64,000 nt of DNA from Angustibacter sp. Root456 (GCF_001426435.1 NZ_LMER01000001.1:320752-384751), one strand, 5' to 3'; counted from the first letter of the stretch, positions 14,147 through 27,427 are shown. Notes: generated by a model not told the origin, from the letters alone. Numbers and translations are program-made.

Positions 14147-16792
14147 TTAGTCGAGCGGGTGGCGCTCCTGAGTCCGCGGGCCGCGCCCGGTGAGGTCGAC
14201 CGCGAGCACCAGCAGCGCGACGTCGTCCTCGGCCCGGGCGGGCAGCATGCGCGCCAGCAGCTTGTCGCGCACCGTCTCGGGGTCGGTCCGCACCAGCTCA
14301 CCGAGCGCCTCGCGCAGCATGGCGATGCCGACGTCGACCGGCTGGTCGCGCCGCTCGACGAGCCCGTCGGTGTAGAGCACGAGCAGGGCGCCGTCCTCGA
14401 GCGGCACGGTGTACTGCCGGCGCCCGATGTGGCCGATGCCGAGGAGCGGGTCGGCCGAGCCGCTGTCGTCGAGGGTCTCCACCTCACCGTTCGGGTGCAG
14501 CAGCAGCGGCGGCGGGTGGCCGGCGAGGCAGTACTGCAGCTCGAGCGCGCCGCCGTCGTCAGACGGCGCGACCCGACCCACGAACACCGTCGCCAGCGTC
14601 TCCTCCCCCAGCTGCTGCATGACGCTCTCGACGTCGGTGAGCGTGCGCGCCGGGTGGCCGCCGTGCCGCGCGGCGAGGGCCCGCACGAGCGTGCGCATCT
14701 CACCCATCGCCGCGGCTGCGAGCAGGTCGTGCCCCATCACGTCGCCGATCACGACGGTGGTCGAGCCGTCGGGCTGGTTGAACGCGTCGTACCAGTCGCC
14801 ACCCACCTGGGCCACCTCGGCCGCGGGCACGTACGCCACCGACAGCGCCACGTCGGGCCGGGCCTGCGGCGTGCGCAGCAGCGAGCGCTGCAGCGTCTCG
14901 GCGACGGCGCGCTGCTGGCGGTAGAGGCGGGCGCGGTCGAGCACGATGCCGGCCCGCGCCGCGATCTCGCGCAGCAGCTGCACGTCCTCGTCCGAGAACT
15001 CACCTCGTTCCCGGTCGTTGACCACCGACAGCATGCCCACGGACTGCTCCTGCCCGCTGAGCGGCAGCACGACCGCGGAGTCGATCTCGAGCTCGGTGAG
15101 CAACCGCAACGGCTCGGCGTCGGTCTCGAACATGGTCGACAGCTCGTCGAGGGCGTTGCCGTTCAGCACCTGCACCGCGGAGGTCTCGACGGCGCGCACC
15201 ACGAGCGAGTGGTCGGTCATCTGGTCGAGCCGACTCGACGCGTACCGCTCGACGAGCGATCGCCGGTCTGGGTCGGTGTGCCAGCCGACTGCCTCGCCGA
15301 GCCCTCGGCGCGTGCCGGCGTGCCGGTCGTCGTCGATGAGCGTGACGATGCACCAGTCGGCCAGCCCCGGCACCACCACCTGGGCCAGGCGGCGCATCGA
15401 CTCCCGGGCGTCGAGGGTGCCGGCGAGCTCCTCGCTGACTCGCGCGATGAGCCCCGCCCGGCTGATCGCCTGCTGCGCGTTCTGCTCGGCCGCTCGGCGA
15501 TCGGTGACGTCGATGAAGTAGACCGCCAGGCCGTCCGGGCTCGGCCAGGCGCGCACCTCGTACCACGCTTCGAGCGGCTCGGGGTAGTAGGCGTCGAACG
15601 CCACGGGATCACCGCTGTCGGCGGCGTGCCGGTAGTGGGTCTCGAAGTCCGACCCCACGGCGGCGGGGAACTCGGCCCAGATGGAGTTCCCCAGCAGCTC
15701 CTCGCGGGGGCGGCCCAGGACGCGCTCGGCCTCGGCGTTCACGAACGTGAACTGCCACTGCGGGTCGAGGAAGAAGAAGCCGGTCGACATCGAGTCCATG
15801 ACCCGCGCGACGCGCGCTTCGTCGTCCTTGCGCGACGTGGTGTCCTGCGCGGCGCCGATCACCCGGACGACCTCACCGGACTGGTCGGTGAGCGCCCGGC
15901 CCCGAGCCGCCACCCACCGCTGGCCATCGCGCACGACGACGCGGTACTCGACCTCGAAGTCGCCCGCCTCGCTGACGGCCCGGTCGAGCGCCACCTGAAC
16001 GCGGTCGCGGTCGCCGGGATGGACGCCGGCGTAGAAGTCCTCGATCGTCATCGGCCGCTCGCGGTCGGCGGGCGCGATGTCGAAGATGTCGAACAGCTGG
16101 CCGTCCCACACGAGCGCGCCGGTGGTGAGGTCCCAGTCGAAGGTGCCCAGGCCACCGGCCCCCATCGCCAGCTCGAGCACCAGGCGCCGGGCGGCGGCGT
16201 CCTGCAGCACCGAGCCGGCCTGCCCCACACGGCTGCGCTCGATGATCAGCGCGAAGGTGCCCACGAGGACGTCGATCGCCGCCAGCTCGGCGGCGCCGGG
16301 CCGTCGCGGCTCGCGCGAGTACAGGGCGAAGGTGCCGAGCGGCTCGTCCCGGCTGCCGATGATGGGCGTCGACCAGCAGGCGCGCAGGTCGAAGCGTCGA
16401 GCGAGGTCACGGAAGTCGTCCCAGAGCGGGTCGGTCTCGACGTCCTCGACGATCACGCGCGAGCGGCGGTAGGCGGCCGTGCCGCACGAGCCGACGCTCG
16501 GGCCGATGCGCACGCCGTCGATGGCCGCGTTGTACTCGGCCGGCAGGCTGGGAGCGGCGCCGTGGCGCAGGTGCTGGCCGTCGTCGTCCAGCAGCAGCAC
16601 CGAGGCCATCACCTCACGCGACGAGGCCTGCTCGACGGCGCGCAGCAGGTCGTCGAGGACGAGCACGAGCGGCTGGCCCGCGACCACCTCGGCGAGCGCG
16701 TCGGCCTGGGCCGACAGCAGGGCCGGAAGGCCCCCGAGCCCCTCGAGCTGCCCCACGTCGCCTGCGGGGTCGTGCGCGTGCCGTGACCCCAC
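14147..16792 (-). CDS. SpoIIE-family PP2C phosphatase with GAF-PAS-PAS-GAF sensor array
   Basis: An 881-residue cytoplasmic signalling phosphatase. In order: GAF (about 50-200; GPSVGSCGTAAYRRS), PAS (about 215-340; GTFDWDLTTGALVWD), PAS (about 345-465; SMSTGFFFLDPQWQFTFVNA), GAF (about 480-645), and a PP2C/SpoIIE domain (about 670-870; QVGGDWYDAF, VIGDVMGHD, VLYTDGLVERR, AEDDVALLVL) with the metal-binding Asp residues kept. Such proteins dephosphorylate STAS-domain antagonists and so release sigma factors. GTG at 16792 has GGGAGG seven bases upstream; a longer frame to 17134 is not supported. It is downstream of katG behind a terminator, so it has its own promoter (CACAAT at 16825-16820 is a candidate -10). 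Confidence 0.9.
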   Translation of the reverse strand: MGSRHAHDPAGDVGQLEGLGGLPALLSAQADALAEVVAGQPLVLVLDDLLRAVEQASSREVMASVLLLDDDGQHLRHGAAPSLPAEYNAAIDGVRIGPSVGSCGTAAYRRSRVIVEDVETDPLWDDFRDLARRFDLRACWSTPIIGSRDEPLGTFALYSREPRRPGAAELAAIDVLVGTFALIIERSRVGQAGSVLQDAAARRLVLELAMGAGGLGTFDWDLTTGALVWDGQLFDIFDIAPADRERPMTIEDFYAGVHPGDRDRVQVALDRAVSEAGDFEVEYRVVVRDGQRWVAARGRALTDQSGEVVRVIGAAQDTTSRKDDEARVARVMDSMSTGFFFLDPQWQFTFVNAEAERVLGRPREELLGNSIWAEFPAAVGSDFETHYRHAADSGDPVAFDAYYPEPLEAWYEVRAWPSPDGLAVYFIDVTDRRAAEQNAQQAISRAGLIARVSEELAGTLDARESMRRLAQVVVPGLADWCIVTLIDDDRHAGTRRGLGEAVGWHTDPDRRSLVERYASSRLDQMTDHSLVVRAVETSAVQVLNGNALDELSTMFETDAEPLRLLTELEIDSAVVLPLSGQEQSVGMLSVVNDRERGEFSDEDVQLLREIAARAGIVLDRARLYRQQRAVAETLQRSLLRTPQARPDVALSVAYVPAAEVAQVGGDWYDAFNQPDGSTTVVIGDVMGHDLLAAAAMGEMRTLVRALAARHGGHPARTLTDVESVMQQLGEETLATVFVGRVAPSDDGGALELQYCLAGHPPPLLLHPNGEVETLDDSGSADPLLGIGHIGRRQYTVPLEDGALLVLYTDGLVERRDQPVDVGIAMLREALGELVRTDPETVRDKLLARMLPARAEDDVALLVLAVDLTGRGPRTQERHPLD

Positions 16793-16853
16793 AGGGTTGC
16801 CTCCCGATCGGTTCTGGACATTGTGCACCCTTGCGAGCGGCGCGCAGCAGCAC

Positions 16854-16890
16854 AGCGGCCCGGGTCGGGGCGAACCCCACCCGGGCCGCT
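16854..16890 (-). terminator. Terminator hairpin after katG
   Basis: Arms AGCGGCCCGGGT (16854-16865) and ACCCGGGCCGCT (16879-16890) are perfect complements, extended by GGGG/CCCC around a CGAA tetraloop after one bulged base. It lies 18 bp past the katG stop. No T-tract follows, as is common in high-GC actinomycetes. Confidence 0.75.
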
Positions 16891-16908
16891 GGCTGCAGCT
16901 CGCTCGCC

Positions 16909-20494
<3,586 letters not shown>

Positions 20495-20498
<4 letters not shown>

Positions 20499-21577
20499 CG
20501 GCCTGGCCTGCGGCCCTGCAGGTTGTCGGCGGCGCGTGCGTGACGCTGGTGATCGCCGACGTGTTCTTCACGGTGCTCTTCCCGGCGAGCGGGCACGGGC
20601 CGATCCGCCGTCCGCTGTCGAAGCTCACGTGGCGCGGCTTCGCGATGCTCGCCCGACCGATGCGCCACCGCACGCGCCGGCGGTTCCTCGCCTACAGCGG
20701 GCCGGTGCAGATCGCGGTGACGATCCTCGTGTGGGTGGCGCTGCTGATGGTCGGCTGGGCGCTGGTGTACCAGCCCGCGCTGGGGCACGGGATCAGCGCC
20801 GCCCAGGGCCACACCAACACCGACTTCGCGACGGCGCTGTACTACAGCGGCTTCTCGCTGACCACCCTCGGCACCGGTGACGTCATCGCGTCGACCGACC
20901 TCTACCGGCTGCTGACCATCGCCGAAGCGGCCCTGGGGTTCAGCGCCTTCACCATGGTGCTGACGTACTTCCTGTCGGTCTACAACGCGCTGGTGTCGCG
21001 CAAGAGCTTCTCGGCCACGCTGCACCACCGCACCTTCGACACGGGCGACCCCGTCCAGCTCCTCGTCGGCCTCGCTGACGACGGCGATCTGCCGCAGTCG
21101 CGGCCGCAGCTGTCGACGATCGCCGAGTTCCTCACGCACACGGCCGAGACCCACCGCTCGTACCCGGTGCTGCGGTACTTCCACTTCCGCCAGCACCGGT
21201 ACGCCCTCCCCCGGCTGCTCCTGCTCGCGCTGGACTCCGCGACGCTCGTGCAGACCGCGCTCGCCGGTGACCGCTACCGCGGGCTGATCCGCTCCTCGGC
21301 GGTCTACCAGCTCGTCGCCGCCGGCATGCAGACGCTGCAGGAGCTGGTGCCGCGGGCTGAGGCGAAGTCCCCCGACGACGAGCGGATCGCGCACTGGCGC
21401 AGCCGGTTCTGCGCCGAGGTGGAGGTGCTCCGGGCCGCTGGACTGGCCGTCGTCGCCGACGTGCAGCAAGGCGCTGACGAGTACGTCGCGCTGCGAGCGC
21501 GCTGGGACGCCCCCCTACGCACGCTGAGCGACGAGATGCTCTACGACTGGAAGGACATCGAGGTGGCACGACCGTGA
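20495..21577 (+). CDS. Potassium-channel-like protein with T-L-G-T-G-D filter
   Basis: A 360-residue protein. Membrane segments are at about 8-30, 70-95 and 135-160. A pore helix and selectivity filter lie between the last two: ATALYYSGFSLTTLGTGDVI, with filter residues T124-D129. Canonical potassium channels read T-V-G-Y-G-D; here the Tyr is Thr, which occurs in some bacterial ion-channel-domain proteins and may alter selectivity. Residues 165-360 form a soluble, mostly helical C-terminal domain with no recognisable RCK (Rossmann) motif. It is coupled by four-base overlaps to the genes before and after it. It probably works with the DUF1622-type and DUF2254 proteins. Confidence 0.85.
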
Positions 21578-22887
21578 GCAAGCGCGAGACAGGTCAGCCT
21601 CTGGCCGCCCGCACACCGCACGGCTTGGTGCTGGTGCGACGGGCCTTCCGCGAGTTCGCCATGGTGCCCAGCCTCGTGGTGCTGGCCTTCCTGGCCCTCG
21701 CGGTGCTCTCCGTGGTGGCCGACGAGGGCCACGTGGCCGTGCTGCACGGGCTACGAGACGCCGTGGGTCAGGTCATCGGCAGCAAGTCGGCGTCGACGGC
21801 CTTGCAGGCGATCGCGACCGGGCTGATCACCGTCACCTCCATCACGTTCTCGGTGCTGCTGCTCGCGGCCCAGCAGACGGCCTCGAACCTCTCCCCCGTC
21901 GTGTTCGACCAGTTCGTACGCCGCCGCATCAACCAGCTGCTGCTCGGGTTCTTCGTCGGGCTGTGCGTGTTCGCGTACCTCGTGATGGCGGCGCAGACCG
22001 GCACGCCCCCCGTGGTGGGGGCAGCGATCGCGACGCTGCTCACGGTGGTCGCGATGGTGCTGCTGCTGGTGCTCATCTACGTGACGATCGACCAGATGCG
22101 GCCGGCCAACGTGCTGCGCCAGATCCACCGGCAGACCCTCACGGCGCGCAGCCTGCAGGCGCCGCTGCGCCGCTGCACCCTGAGAGCACCGCGTCGCACC
22201 GATGGCGTGACGGCGCGGTACCGCTCGGACCAGACCGGGTTCGTCACCGGCATCGACGTGCAGAGCCTCGGCCGCGCGCTGGAGCGGGCACCCCGGGCCG
22301 AGATCCGGCTGCAGGTCACCCTCGGCCAGGCCGTCACCTACGGCGACGTCATCGCCACCGTCTACGACGACGAGGAGGGCGTGGCGCGCACGCTCGCCCA
22401 CGACATCCGCTCCGCCATCCTGCTGGACCAGTGGCGTGACATCTCCCGCGACGCCACCACCGGCGTCGCGGAGATCACCAACATCGCCTGGACGAGCGGG
22501 TCGACGTCCAAGCACAGTCCGCAGGTGGCTCGCCAGGGCCTGGACATCCTGAAGGACCTCGTGGCGCGCCGCTTCGACGAGGACGACGACCGCGGCCAGG
22601 AGCCGACGGAGCCACTCAGCGTGGTGTACCCGGACACCTACCTCGACCAGCTGCTCGACGCCATCTACGGCCTGCTCGTGGTGGCGCACGAGTCGCACCA
22701 GCACCTCACGGCGTCCCGGGTGCTCGACGTCTACCGCGCGCTGCTGCCGGAGGCGCCCGCGGCCGTTCGGCAGCAGATCCTGGCCGACCTCGACCGTGGT
22801 CGTTGGCTGCTGGACCAGCTGCCGCCCGCCGGCATGCTGGACGCGGCACGCAGTGCGCTGGAGCGCACCATCACCGAGCTGGACTGA
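21574..22887 (+). CDS. DUF2254 membrane protein
   Basis: A 437-residue membrane protein with four hydrophobic segments (about 30-50, 75-100, 125-145, 148-170). The family-typical segment TGLITVTSITFSVLLLAAQQ is followed by TASNLSPVVFDQFVRRRINQ. The C-terminal 250 residues are soluble and contain YRSDQTGFVTGIDVQSLGRA, DVIATVYDDEEG, and LDQWRDISRDATTGVAEITN. DUF2254 is of unknown function; homologues are predicted membrane proteins. GTG at 21574 overlaps the channel-gene stop (GTGA). The 3' end overlaps the convergent winged-helix gene by 17 bp. Co-occurrence with a channel suggests an ion-related regulatory or transport role, which is inference. Confidence 0.85.
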   Translation: MSKRETGQPLAARTPHGLVLVRRAFREFAMVPSLVVLAFLALAVLSVVADEGHVAVLHGLRDAVGQVIGSKSASTALQAIATGLITVTSITFSVLLLAAQQTASNLSPVVFDQFVRRRINQLLLGFFVGLCVFAYLVMAAQTGTPPVVGAAIATLLTVVAMVLLLVLIYVTIDQMRPANVLRQIHRQTLTARSLQAPLRRCTLRAPRRTDGVTARYRSDQTGFVTGIDVQSLGRALERAPRAEIRLQVTLGQAVTYGDVIATVYDDEEGVARTLAHDIRSAILLDQWRDISRDATTGVAEITNIAWTSGSTSKHSPQVARQGLDILKDLVARRFDEDDDRGQEPTEPLSVVYPDTYLDQLLDAIYGLLVVAHESHQHLTASRVLDVYRALLPEAPAAVRQQILADLDRGRWLLDQLPPAGMLDAARSALERTITELD

Positions 22888-23968
22888 GCCGCAGCGGACG
22901 ACCGAGCGCGGCGCCCAGTGCCTCGACGGCGCGCTCGAGCGCGGCGGGCTCGGGCGGCATGCACTCGCGGAACCAGTCTGCCGTCAGGCGTTCGCCCTGC
23001 ACCTTCCAGGTACCGGCCACGACACCACCGTGCACCACGAGGTTCGCCGACTGGCTGACGTCTTGGCGGCGCGCTGGCGGCACCACCCGCACGTCCGACG
23101 TCCCGGGCGCCATGACCCAGGGATCGCGAGCCGGAAGCAGCACGACAGCGGACGACGGGCGCGCCGCACGCAGGTCATCGACGTCGTCCGCGAGCACCAG
23201 CACGACCTCGCCCTCGATGCTGATGCGCGCCAGCTGGTCGTCGAGGGCGTACAGCCAGCGCGTGACGTCCCGCCGGCGGCCGCCGAGCCCCTTGCCCACC
23301 CACTCGTGGACCCGCTCGGCCGTTGAGGGCCCGTGCGTGCGCAGGTACGCCGTGACGACGGCGTGGCCGGCTTCCTCGAGCTCGGGGAGGCCGGCCCAGC
23401 CGGGGACGTCCTCGAGCCGAAGCAGGGTCAGCCTTCCCTGCGGGCCGCTGCCCAGACCGACGTCGCCCTGCCAGGTGAGGGGTTTGAGAACGGTCTCGTT
23501 GCCCTCGGCGATGGCCTCGCCGACGCGGCGGTAGCGCCGGCTGCGGCGCAGCTTCGCAGCCAGCTCGGCGACGGTGAGCGGCCGCTCGGCCACGGCATCG
23601 CGGACGAAGGCGCGAAAGGCCGGCCAGTCCGACGCCTCGAGCTGGTAGAAGCTGCGCCAGCTGGGCAGCTCCCACATGCGACCGGACGCACGCACCGCGA
23701 GGTAGGCGCCGGCGTCCTGCGGCGTCATGAGGTGGGTGCCGCCGCGGAAGGTGAACGCCTTGACCACCTCGCGCGCCTCGAGCGCGCGCGTGGCGTCCCC
23801 CACCCGACCGCCGCGGCGCGCGGCGACCGCGAGCTCGGCCGTGCTGTCGGGCCACGCGGGCACGGCGCCGAGCTGCCGCACGACGTCGACCACCGCGCCG
23901 CGGCCAGGTGGGTCGAGCTGGTGGCGTCGCAACCGCCAGGCCAGCGCCGACCGCCAGGTCACTGCCAC
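22871..23968 (-). CDS. Winged-helix DNA-binding protein (AlkZ/HTH_42 family)
   Basis: A 365-residue protein of the HTH_42 superfamily that includes the DNA glycosylases AlkZ and YcaQ. Visible features are MAVTWRSALAWRLRRHQL, the segment FTFRGGTHLMTPQDAGAYLA, tandem winged helices around PLTVAELAAKLRRSRRYRRV and HGPSTAERVHEWVGKGLGG, and the C-terminal beta region LLPARDPWVMAPGTSD. The catalytic Q-x-Q motif of AlkZ-type glycosylases is not clearly present, so base-excision activity is uncertain. It is nine bases downstream of the small DeoR-type gene on the same strand. It may be an accidental passenger of the arabinan operon. It is convergent with, and overlaps, the DUF2254 gene. Confidence 0.8.
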   Translation of the reverse strand: MAVTWRSALAWRLRRHQLDPPGRGAVVDVVRQLGAVPAWPDSTAELAVAARRGGRVGDATRALEAREVVKAFTFRGGTHLMTPQDAGAYLAVRASGRMWELPSWRSFYQLEASDWPAFRAFVRDAVAERPLTVAELAAKLRRSRRYRRVGEAIAEGNETVLKPLTWQGDVGLGSGPQGRLTLLRLEDVPGWAGLPELEEAGHAVVTAYLRTHGPSTAERVHEWVGKGLGGRRRDVTRWLYALDDQLARISIEGEVVLVLADDVDDLRAARPSSAVVLLPARDPWVMAPGTSDVRVVPPARRQDVSQSANLVVHGGVVAGTWKVQGERLTADWFRECMPPEPAALERAVEALGAALGRPLRLSPAR

Positions 23969-23977
23969 GCGGCCACG

Positions 23978-24199
23978 CTAGCCCTCGGGCCGCTCCCACG
24001 GCGACGACGACGTCCGGACGGCGCCCCCCTGCACGCGCTGCACGTCGGGGGTCGTGCGGCTGAGCGCCGCGAGATCGCGGTGGGCGGTCATCGGCGAGAC
24101 ACCGAACATCTCGACGACCTCGGCCACCGTCACGCCGCCCGTGCTGCGTACGTGCCGGCGCAGCCGCGTGAGGCGCAGCTGGGGCAGAGGCACGGTCAT
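23978..24199 (-). CDS. Stand-alone DeoR-type HTH protein (73 aa)
   Basis: A 73-residue protein consisting only of a DeoR-family winged helix: LTRLRRHVRSTGGVTVAEVV then EMFGVSPMTAHRDLAALSRT and the wing VQRVQGGAVR. Full DeoR regulators (about 250 residues) have a C-terminal sugar-phosphate domain, absent here. It follows the permease gene by 13 bp and ends nine bases before the winged-helix gene. It may be a compact regulator of the sugar operon or the relic of a larger gene. The start is supported by composition, but a strong Shine-Dalgarno is not obvious. Confidence 0.72.
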   Translation of the reverse strand: MTVPLPQLRLTRLRRHVRSTGGVTVAEVVEMFGVSPMTAHRDLAALSRTTPDVQRVQGGAVRTSSSPWERPEG

Positions 24200-24212
24200 G
24201 AGCTCAGCTCCC

Positions 24213-25055
24213 TCACCCCTTCAGCCCGGAGCGGGAGACGCCTTCGATGATGAAGCGCTGGGCGAAGACGTACAGCAGCAGCACCGGCACGCTGGCCACG
24301 ACGGCCCCGGCCATCAGGAGGTCGTAACGGACGTTGTTCGCGGACTGCAGCGTTGCCAGGCCAGCGGGCAGCGTCTGCGACTCAGGGCTGAACAGCACGT
24401 ACACGGGCCAGAGGAAGTCGTTCCAGTTGGTGAGGAACGACAGGACGGCCAGCGTGACCAGCGCAGGCTTCGACAGCGGCAGCACCACCCGCAGGAACAC
24501 CTGCAGCAGGTTCGCCCCGTCGAGGCGAGCGGCCTCCTCGAGCTCGCGCGGCAGCGACAGGAAGAACTGCCGGAGGAAGAAGACGCCGAACGCGCCGGCC
24601 GCCGTGGGGACGATCACCGCCAGCAGGGTGTCGAGCCAGCGCAGGTCGCCGACGATGAGGTAGTTCGGGATGACGAGGATCACGGGCGGCACGAAGAGGG
24701 TCACCACGATGAGCGCGAAGACGACCCGCTTTCCCCTGAAATCCATGCGCGCCAACGGGTATGCCGCCAGGGCAGCGGTCAGCACCACCAGCAGGGCGTT
24801 GGCCGACGCGGCCACCATGCTGTTGAGGAACCAGTGCAGCACGGGGGTTCCCGAGGCGTTGAGCACCGAGTCGTAGGCCTGCGTCGTCGGGTGCCGCGGG
24901 ATCCACGTCGGCGGGACGGCGGCCGACTCCTGGCGCGTCTTGAACGACGTCACGAGCATGAACAGCAACGGGCTGACGAACAGCAGCCCGAGCACCGTCA
25001 GGGGCACGTAGCGGCCGGCGGCCTGCCGCCGTCGGACGGTCGCGGTCATGGCCAT
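24213..25055 (-). CDS. Carbohydrate ABC transporter permease, MalG type
   Basis: A 280-residue inner-membrane permease with six predicted helices. The cytoplasmic EAA loop that contacts the ATPase is EEAARLDGANLLQVFLRVVL at about 177-196. It is the second permease of an arabino-oligosaccharide-type importer (CUT1 family, like AraQ/MalG). It is three bases downstream of the MalF-type permease. No ATP-binding gene is in the cluster, so a shared MsiK-like ATPase encoded elsewhere is expected, as known for actinomycete CUT1 importers. Confidence 0.92.
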   Translation of the reverse strand: MAMTATVRRRQAAGRYVPLTVLGLLFVSPLLFMLVTSFKTRQESAAVPPTWIPRHPTTQAYDSVLNASGTPVLHWFLNSMVAASANALLVVLTAALAAYPLARMDFRGKRVVFALIVVTLFVPPVILVIPNYLIVGDLRWLDTLLAVIVPTAAGAFGVFFLRQFFLSLPRELEEAARLDGANLLQVFLRVVLPLSKPALVTLAVLSFLTNWNDFLWPVYVLFSPESQTLPAGLATLQSANNVRYDLLMAGAVVASVPVLLLYVFAQRFIIEGVSRSGLKG

Positions 25056-25058
25056 GGC

Positions 25059-26048
25059 TCAGGCCCTCCTCTCGCGGAACAGCCAGAACACCCCGACGCT
25101 CAGGAGCATCAGCATCACCGTCAGCACGTACGACATCGCCGCGGCGTCCCCCATGTGGTAGTTCCGCAGCCCCGTGTCGGTGATGTAGTAGATGACCGTG
25201 CGGGTCTCGACGCCCGGAGCCCCGCGCGTCATGAGGTAGGCCTGCCCGAACATGTTGGCCGACGCGATGATCGTGATCATCGTGACGAACGACAGCACCG
25301 GACGCAGGCCAGGGAACGTCACGTTCCAGAAGCTCTGCCACCGGTTGGCGCCGTCGACCCGCGCCGCCTCGTAGAGCTCGGGCGAGATGTCCTGCAGCCC
25401 GGCCAGGTAGATGACGGCGTTGAAGCCGAGCGTCCACCACACGGTGACGCCGACGAGCGCCACCCAGGCTGCAGGCGTCGACGTCAGCCAGGCGATGTTG
25501 TCCGGCAGGCCGACGGCCCCGAGGTACTGGTTGACGACGCCGATGTTGGAGTCGAGCAGGAACCGCCAGATCACGGCGACGACGGCGACGCCGAGGACGT
25601 ACGGCGCGAAGTAGATCGCGCGGAACAGGTTGCGGCCCGGGAACTTCTTGTTCATCACCAGTGCCACGACCAACGGGATGACCAGGAGCAACGGCACGCT
25701 GAGCACCGTGAAGATGCCGGTGGCCCGCATCGCCGACCAGAAGTCGGAGAAGGTGGTGGAGCTCGGGTCGACGAGCTTGACGTAGTTGTCGAGCCCCACC
25801 CACGGCTTGCCCGGCAGCGTGTAGTCGTAGTCGTGCAGGCTGATCCAGACGCCGTAGACGATCGGGGCGATGACGAACACCCCGAACAGCACCAGGTAGG
25901 GCGTCATGAACAGCCACGCGGCACCGGTCTGGTTCGTGGTGCTGCGTCGTCGGCGGCTGCGGGCGGTGTCCCCCGGCACCACGCCGCTCGCCGCGCCCGG
26001 AGCCAGGGCGGCTCCAGGCGTCGGGCGGTCGGTCTGCGGGGCCGTCAT
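25059..26048 (-). CDS. Carbohydrate ABC transporter permease, MalF type
   Basis: A 329-residue permease with a long basic cytoplasmic N-terminus (about 35 residues) and six to seven helices. The EAA loop is YEAARVDGANRWQSFWNVTF at about 224-243. It pairs with the downstream MalG-type permease and the upstream lipoprotein. The gene begins two bases after the binding-protein stop. Its place between two arabinosidase genes and their regulator indicates uptake of arabinan-derived oligosaccharides. Confidence 0.92.
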   Translation of the reverse strand: MTAPQTDRPTPGAALAPGAASGVVPGDTARSRRRRSTTNQTGAAWLFMTPYLVLFGVFVIAPIVYGVWISLHDYDYTLPGKPWVGLDNYVKLVDPSSTTFSDFWSAMRATGIFTVLSVPLLLVIPLVVALVMNKKFPGRNLFRAIYFAPYVLGVAVVAVIWRFLLDSNIGVVNQYLGAVGLPDNIAWLTSTPAAWVALVGVTVWWTLGFNAVIYLAGLQDISPELYEAARVDGANRWQSFWNVTFPGLRPVLSFVTMITIIASANMFGQAYLMTRGAPGVETRTVIYYITDTGLRNYHMGDAAAMSYVLTVMLMLLSVGVFWLFRERRA

Positions 26049-26050
26049 GG

Positions 26051-27391
26051 TCAGGCCTCGAACTTCTTCTTGTTCGCCTCCATCAGCTGGGTCGCCTTGT
26101 CGGCGGCCGACTTCAGCGCGTCGGCGGGCTGCTTCTTGCCGAGCACCGCGTCGGCCACCGCGATCTCGAGCGTCTGGGCCTGCACGTCACCGAGCCCGGG
26201 CACCGGAGGCAGGAACCGCAGGTTCTGCACCTGCGCCGCGATCGGTCCTTGCACGGTGTCCTGCACCTTCGCGCTCTCGCGCACCGACTTGCGCGCCGGG
26301 ATCATGCCGGCCCCTGCCCACTCAGCCGAGTGCTTGCTCATCCAGTCGATGAACGTCTTCGCGGCGTTGAGCTTGTTCTCCTCGCTGGTGGCCTGCCGCG
26401 TGATGTAGAAGTTGTGGGAGTTCGCCCAGGCGAGCGGCTGGCCGCCGATGTTCGGCAGGGGCGCCAGCGCGAACGGCAGCCCCGACGCCTTGAGGTCGTT
26501 GATCTGCCAGATGCCGTCCCACGTCGTGGCGAGCTTCTTGTTCTTGAAGCCGACGTACTGCGAGTCCTGGGCGACGTTGGTCGGGCTGTAGCCCTTCTGG
26601 ACGATGTCGACCATCCACGTGAGTGCCTTGACGCCTGCGTCGGAGTCGAACGTGGCCTTGGCACCGTCCGGCGCGTAGGGCTCCCCACCGAACTGCCACA
26701 GCAGCGACAGGAACATCAGGTGCGCCGGCCAACGGCTCGGCATCCAGAACGGGTACGTGATGCCGGCCGACTTCAGCTTGGCCAGGGCGTCCTGCATGGA
26801 GGCGTCGTCCGTGGGCGCCTCGCTGATGCCCGCCTGCTTGAACATGTCGGTGTTGTAGTACTGCGCGAGCGAGTGGACGTCGAGCGGGATCCCGTACCGC
26901 TTGCCCTTGTAGATACCGGCGTCCCAGACCTCCTTCGGGAAGTCGTCCGCGGTCAGGCCCAACGACGTGGCGAGGTCGTCGATGGGCACGATGACGTTGC
27001 GGGCGGCGTTGGTGGCCAGCTGGTCGAGGTGCATGGCACCGACGTCCGGGCCCTTGCCGGCCTGCACCGCAGCGGGGACGCGCTGGTAGTACTGCGCCCA
27101 CTCGACGGTGTTGGACGTGATGGTGATCTTCGGGTGGTCCTTCATGAACTGCTCGACCATCTTCTTCATGAACGGGCCGTCACCACCGGTGAAGCCGTTC
27201 CAGTACGACAGCGTGATCGCCGGACCGTCGTAGGTGCCCTTGAAGGTGCTGCCGGCCGCCTTGCCACCGGCGGTGTCACTGGCCGACTTGCCTCCCCCGC
27301 AGGCGCTCAGCAGCGCGCCGGTCGCGACGGCTCCGCCTAGCGTGATGAAGCGACGACGGCTGAAGCCGTCGGGGGTGATGAGCTCGGACAT
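26051..27391 (-). CDS. Sugar-binding lipoprotein of the arabinan-locus ABC importer
   Basis: A 446-residue solute-binding protein. The N-terminus has a twin-arginine motif SRRRFI followed by a hydrophobic stretch and lipobox LLSAC (Cys about 31), so it is a Tat-exported lipoprotein. Family-1 binding-protein features include ITLSYWNGFTGGDG, GKGPDVGAMHLDQL and KLATTWDGIWQIND. It probably captures arabino-oligosaccharides outside the membrane. It is separated from the upstream GH43 gene by 67 bp containing short tandem repeats, enough for an internal promoter or processing site. Confidence 0.92.
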   Translation of the reverse strand: MSELITPDGFSRRRFITLGGAVATGALLSACGGGKSASDTAGGKAAGSTFKGTYDGPAITLSYWNGFTGGDGPFMKKMVEQFMKDHPKITITSNTVEWAQYYQRVPAAVQAGKGPDVGAMHLDQLATNAARNVIVPIDDLATSLGLTADDFPKEVWDAGIYKGKRYGIPLDVHSLAQYYNTDMFKQAGISEAPTDDASMQDALAKLKSAGITYPFWMPSRWPAHLMFLSLLWQFGGEPYAPDGAKATFDSDAGVKALTWMVDIVQKGYSPTNVAQDSQYVGFKNKKLATTWDGIWQINDLKASGLPFALAPLPNIGGQPLAWANSHNFYITRQATSEENKLNAAKTFIDWMSKHSAEWAGAGMIPARKSVRESAKVQDTVQGPIAAQVQNLRFLPPVPGLGDVQAQTLEIAVADAVLGKKQPADALKSAADKATQLMEANKKKFEA

Positions 27392-27427
27392 GGTGGGTGC
27401 CTCTCTCGGGGTGAGGGTTGCCGCTCA

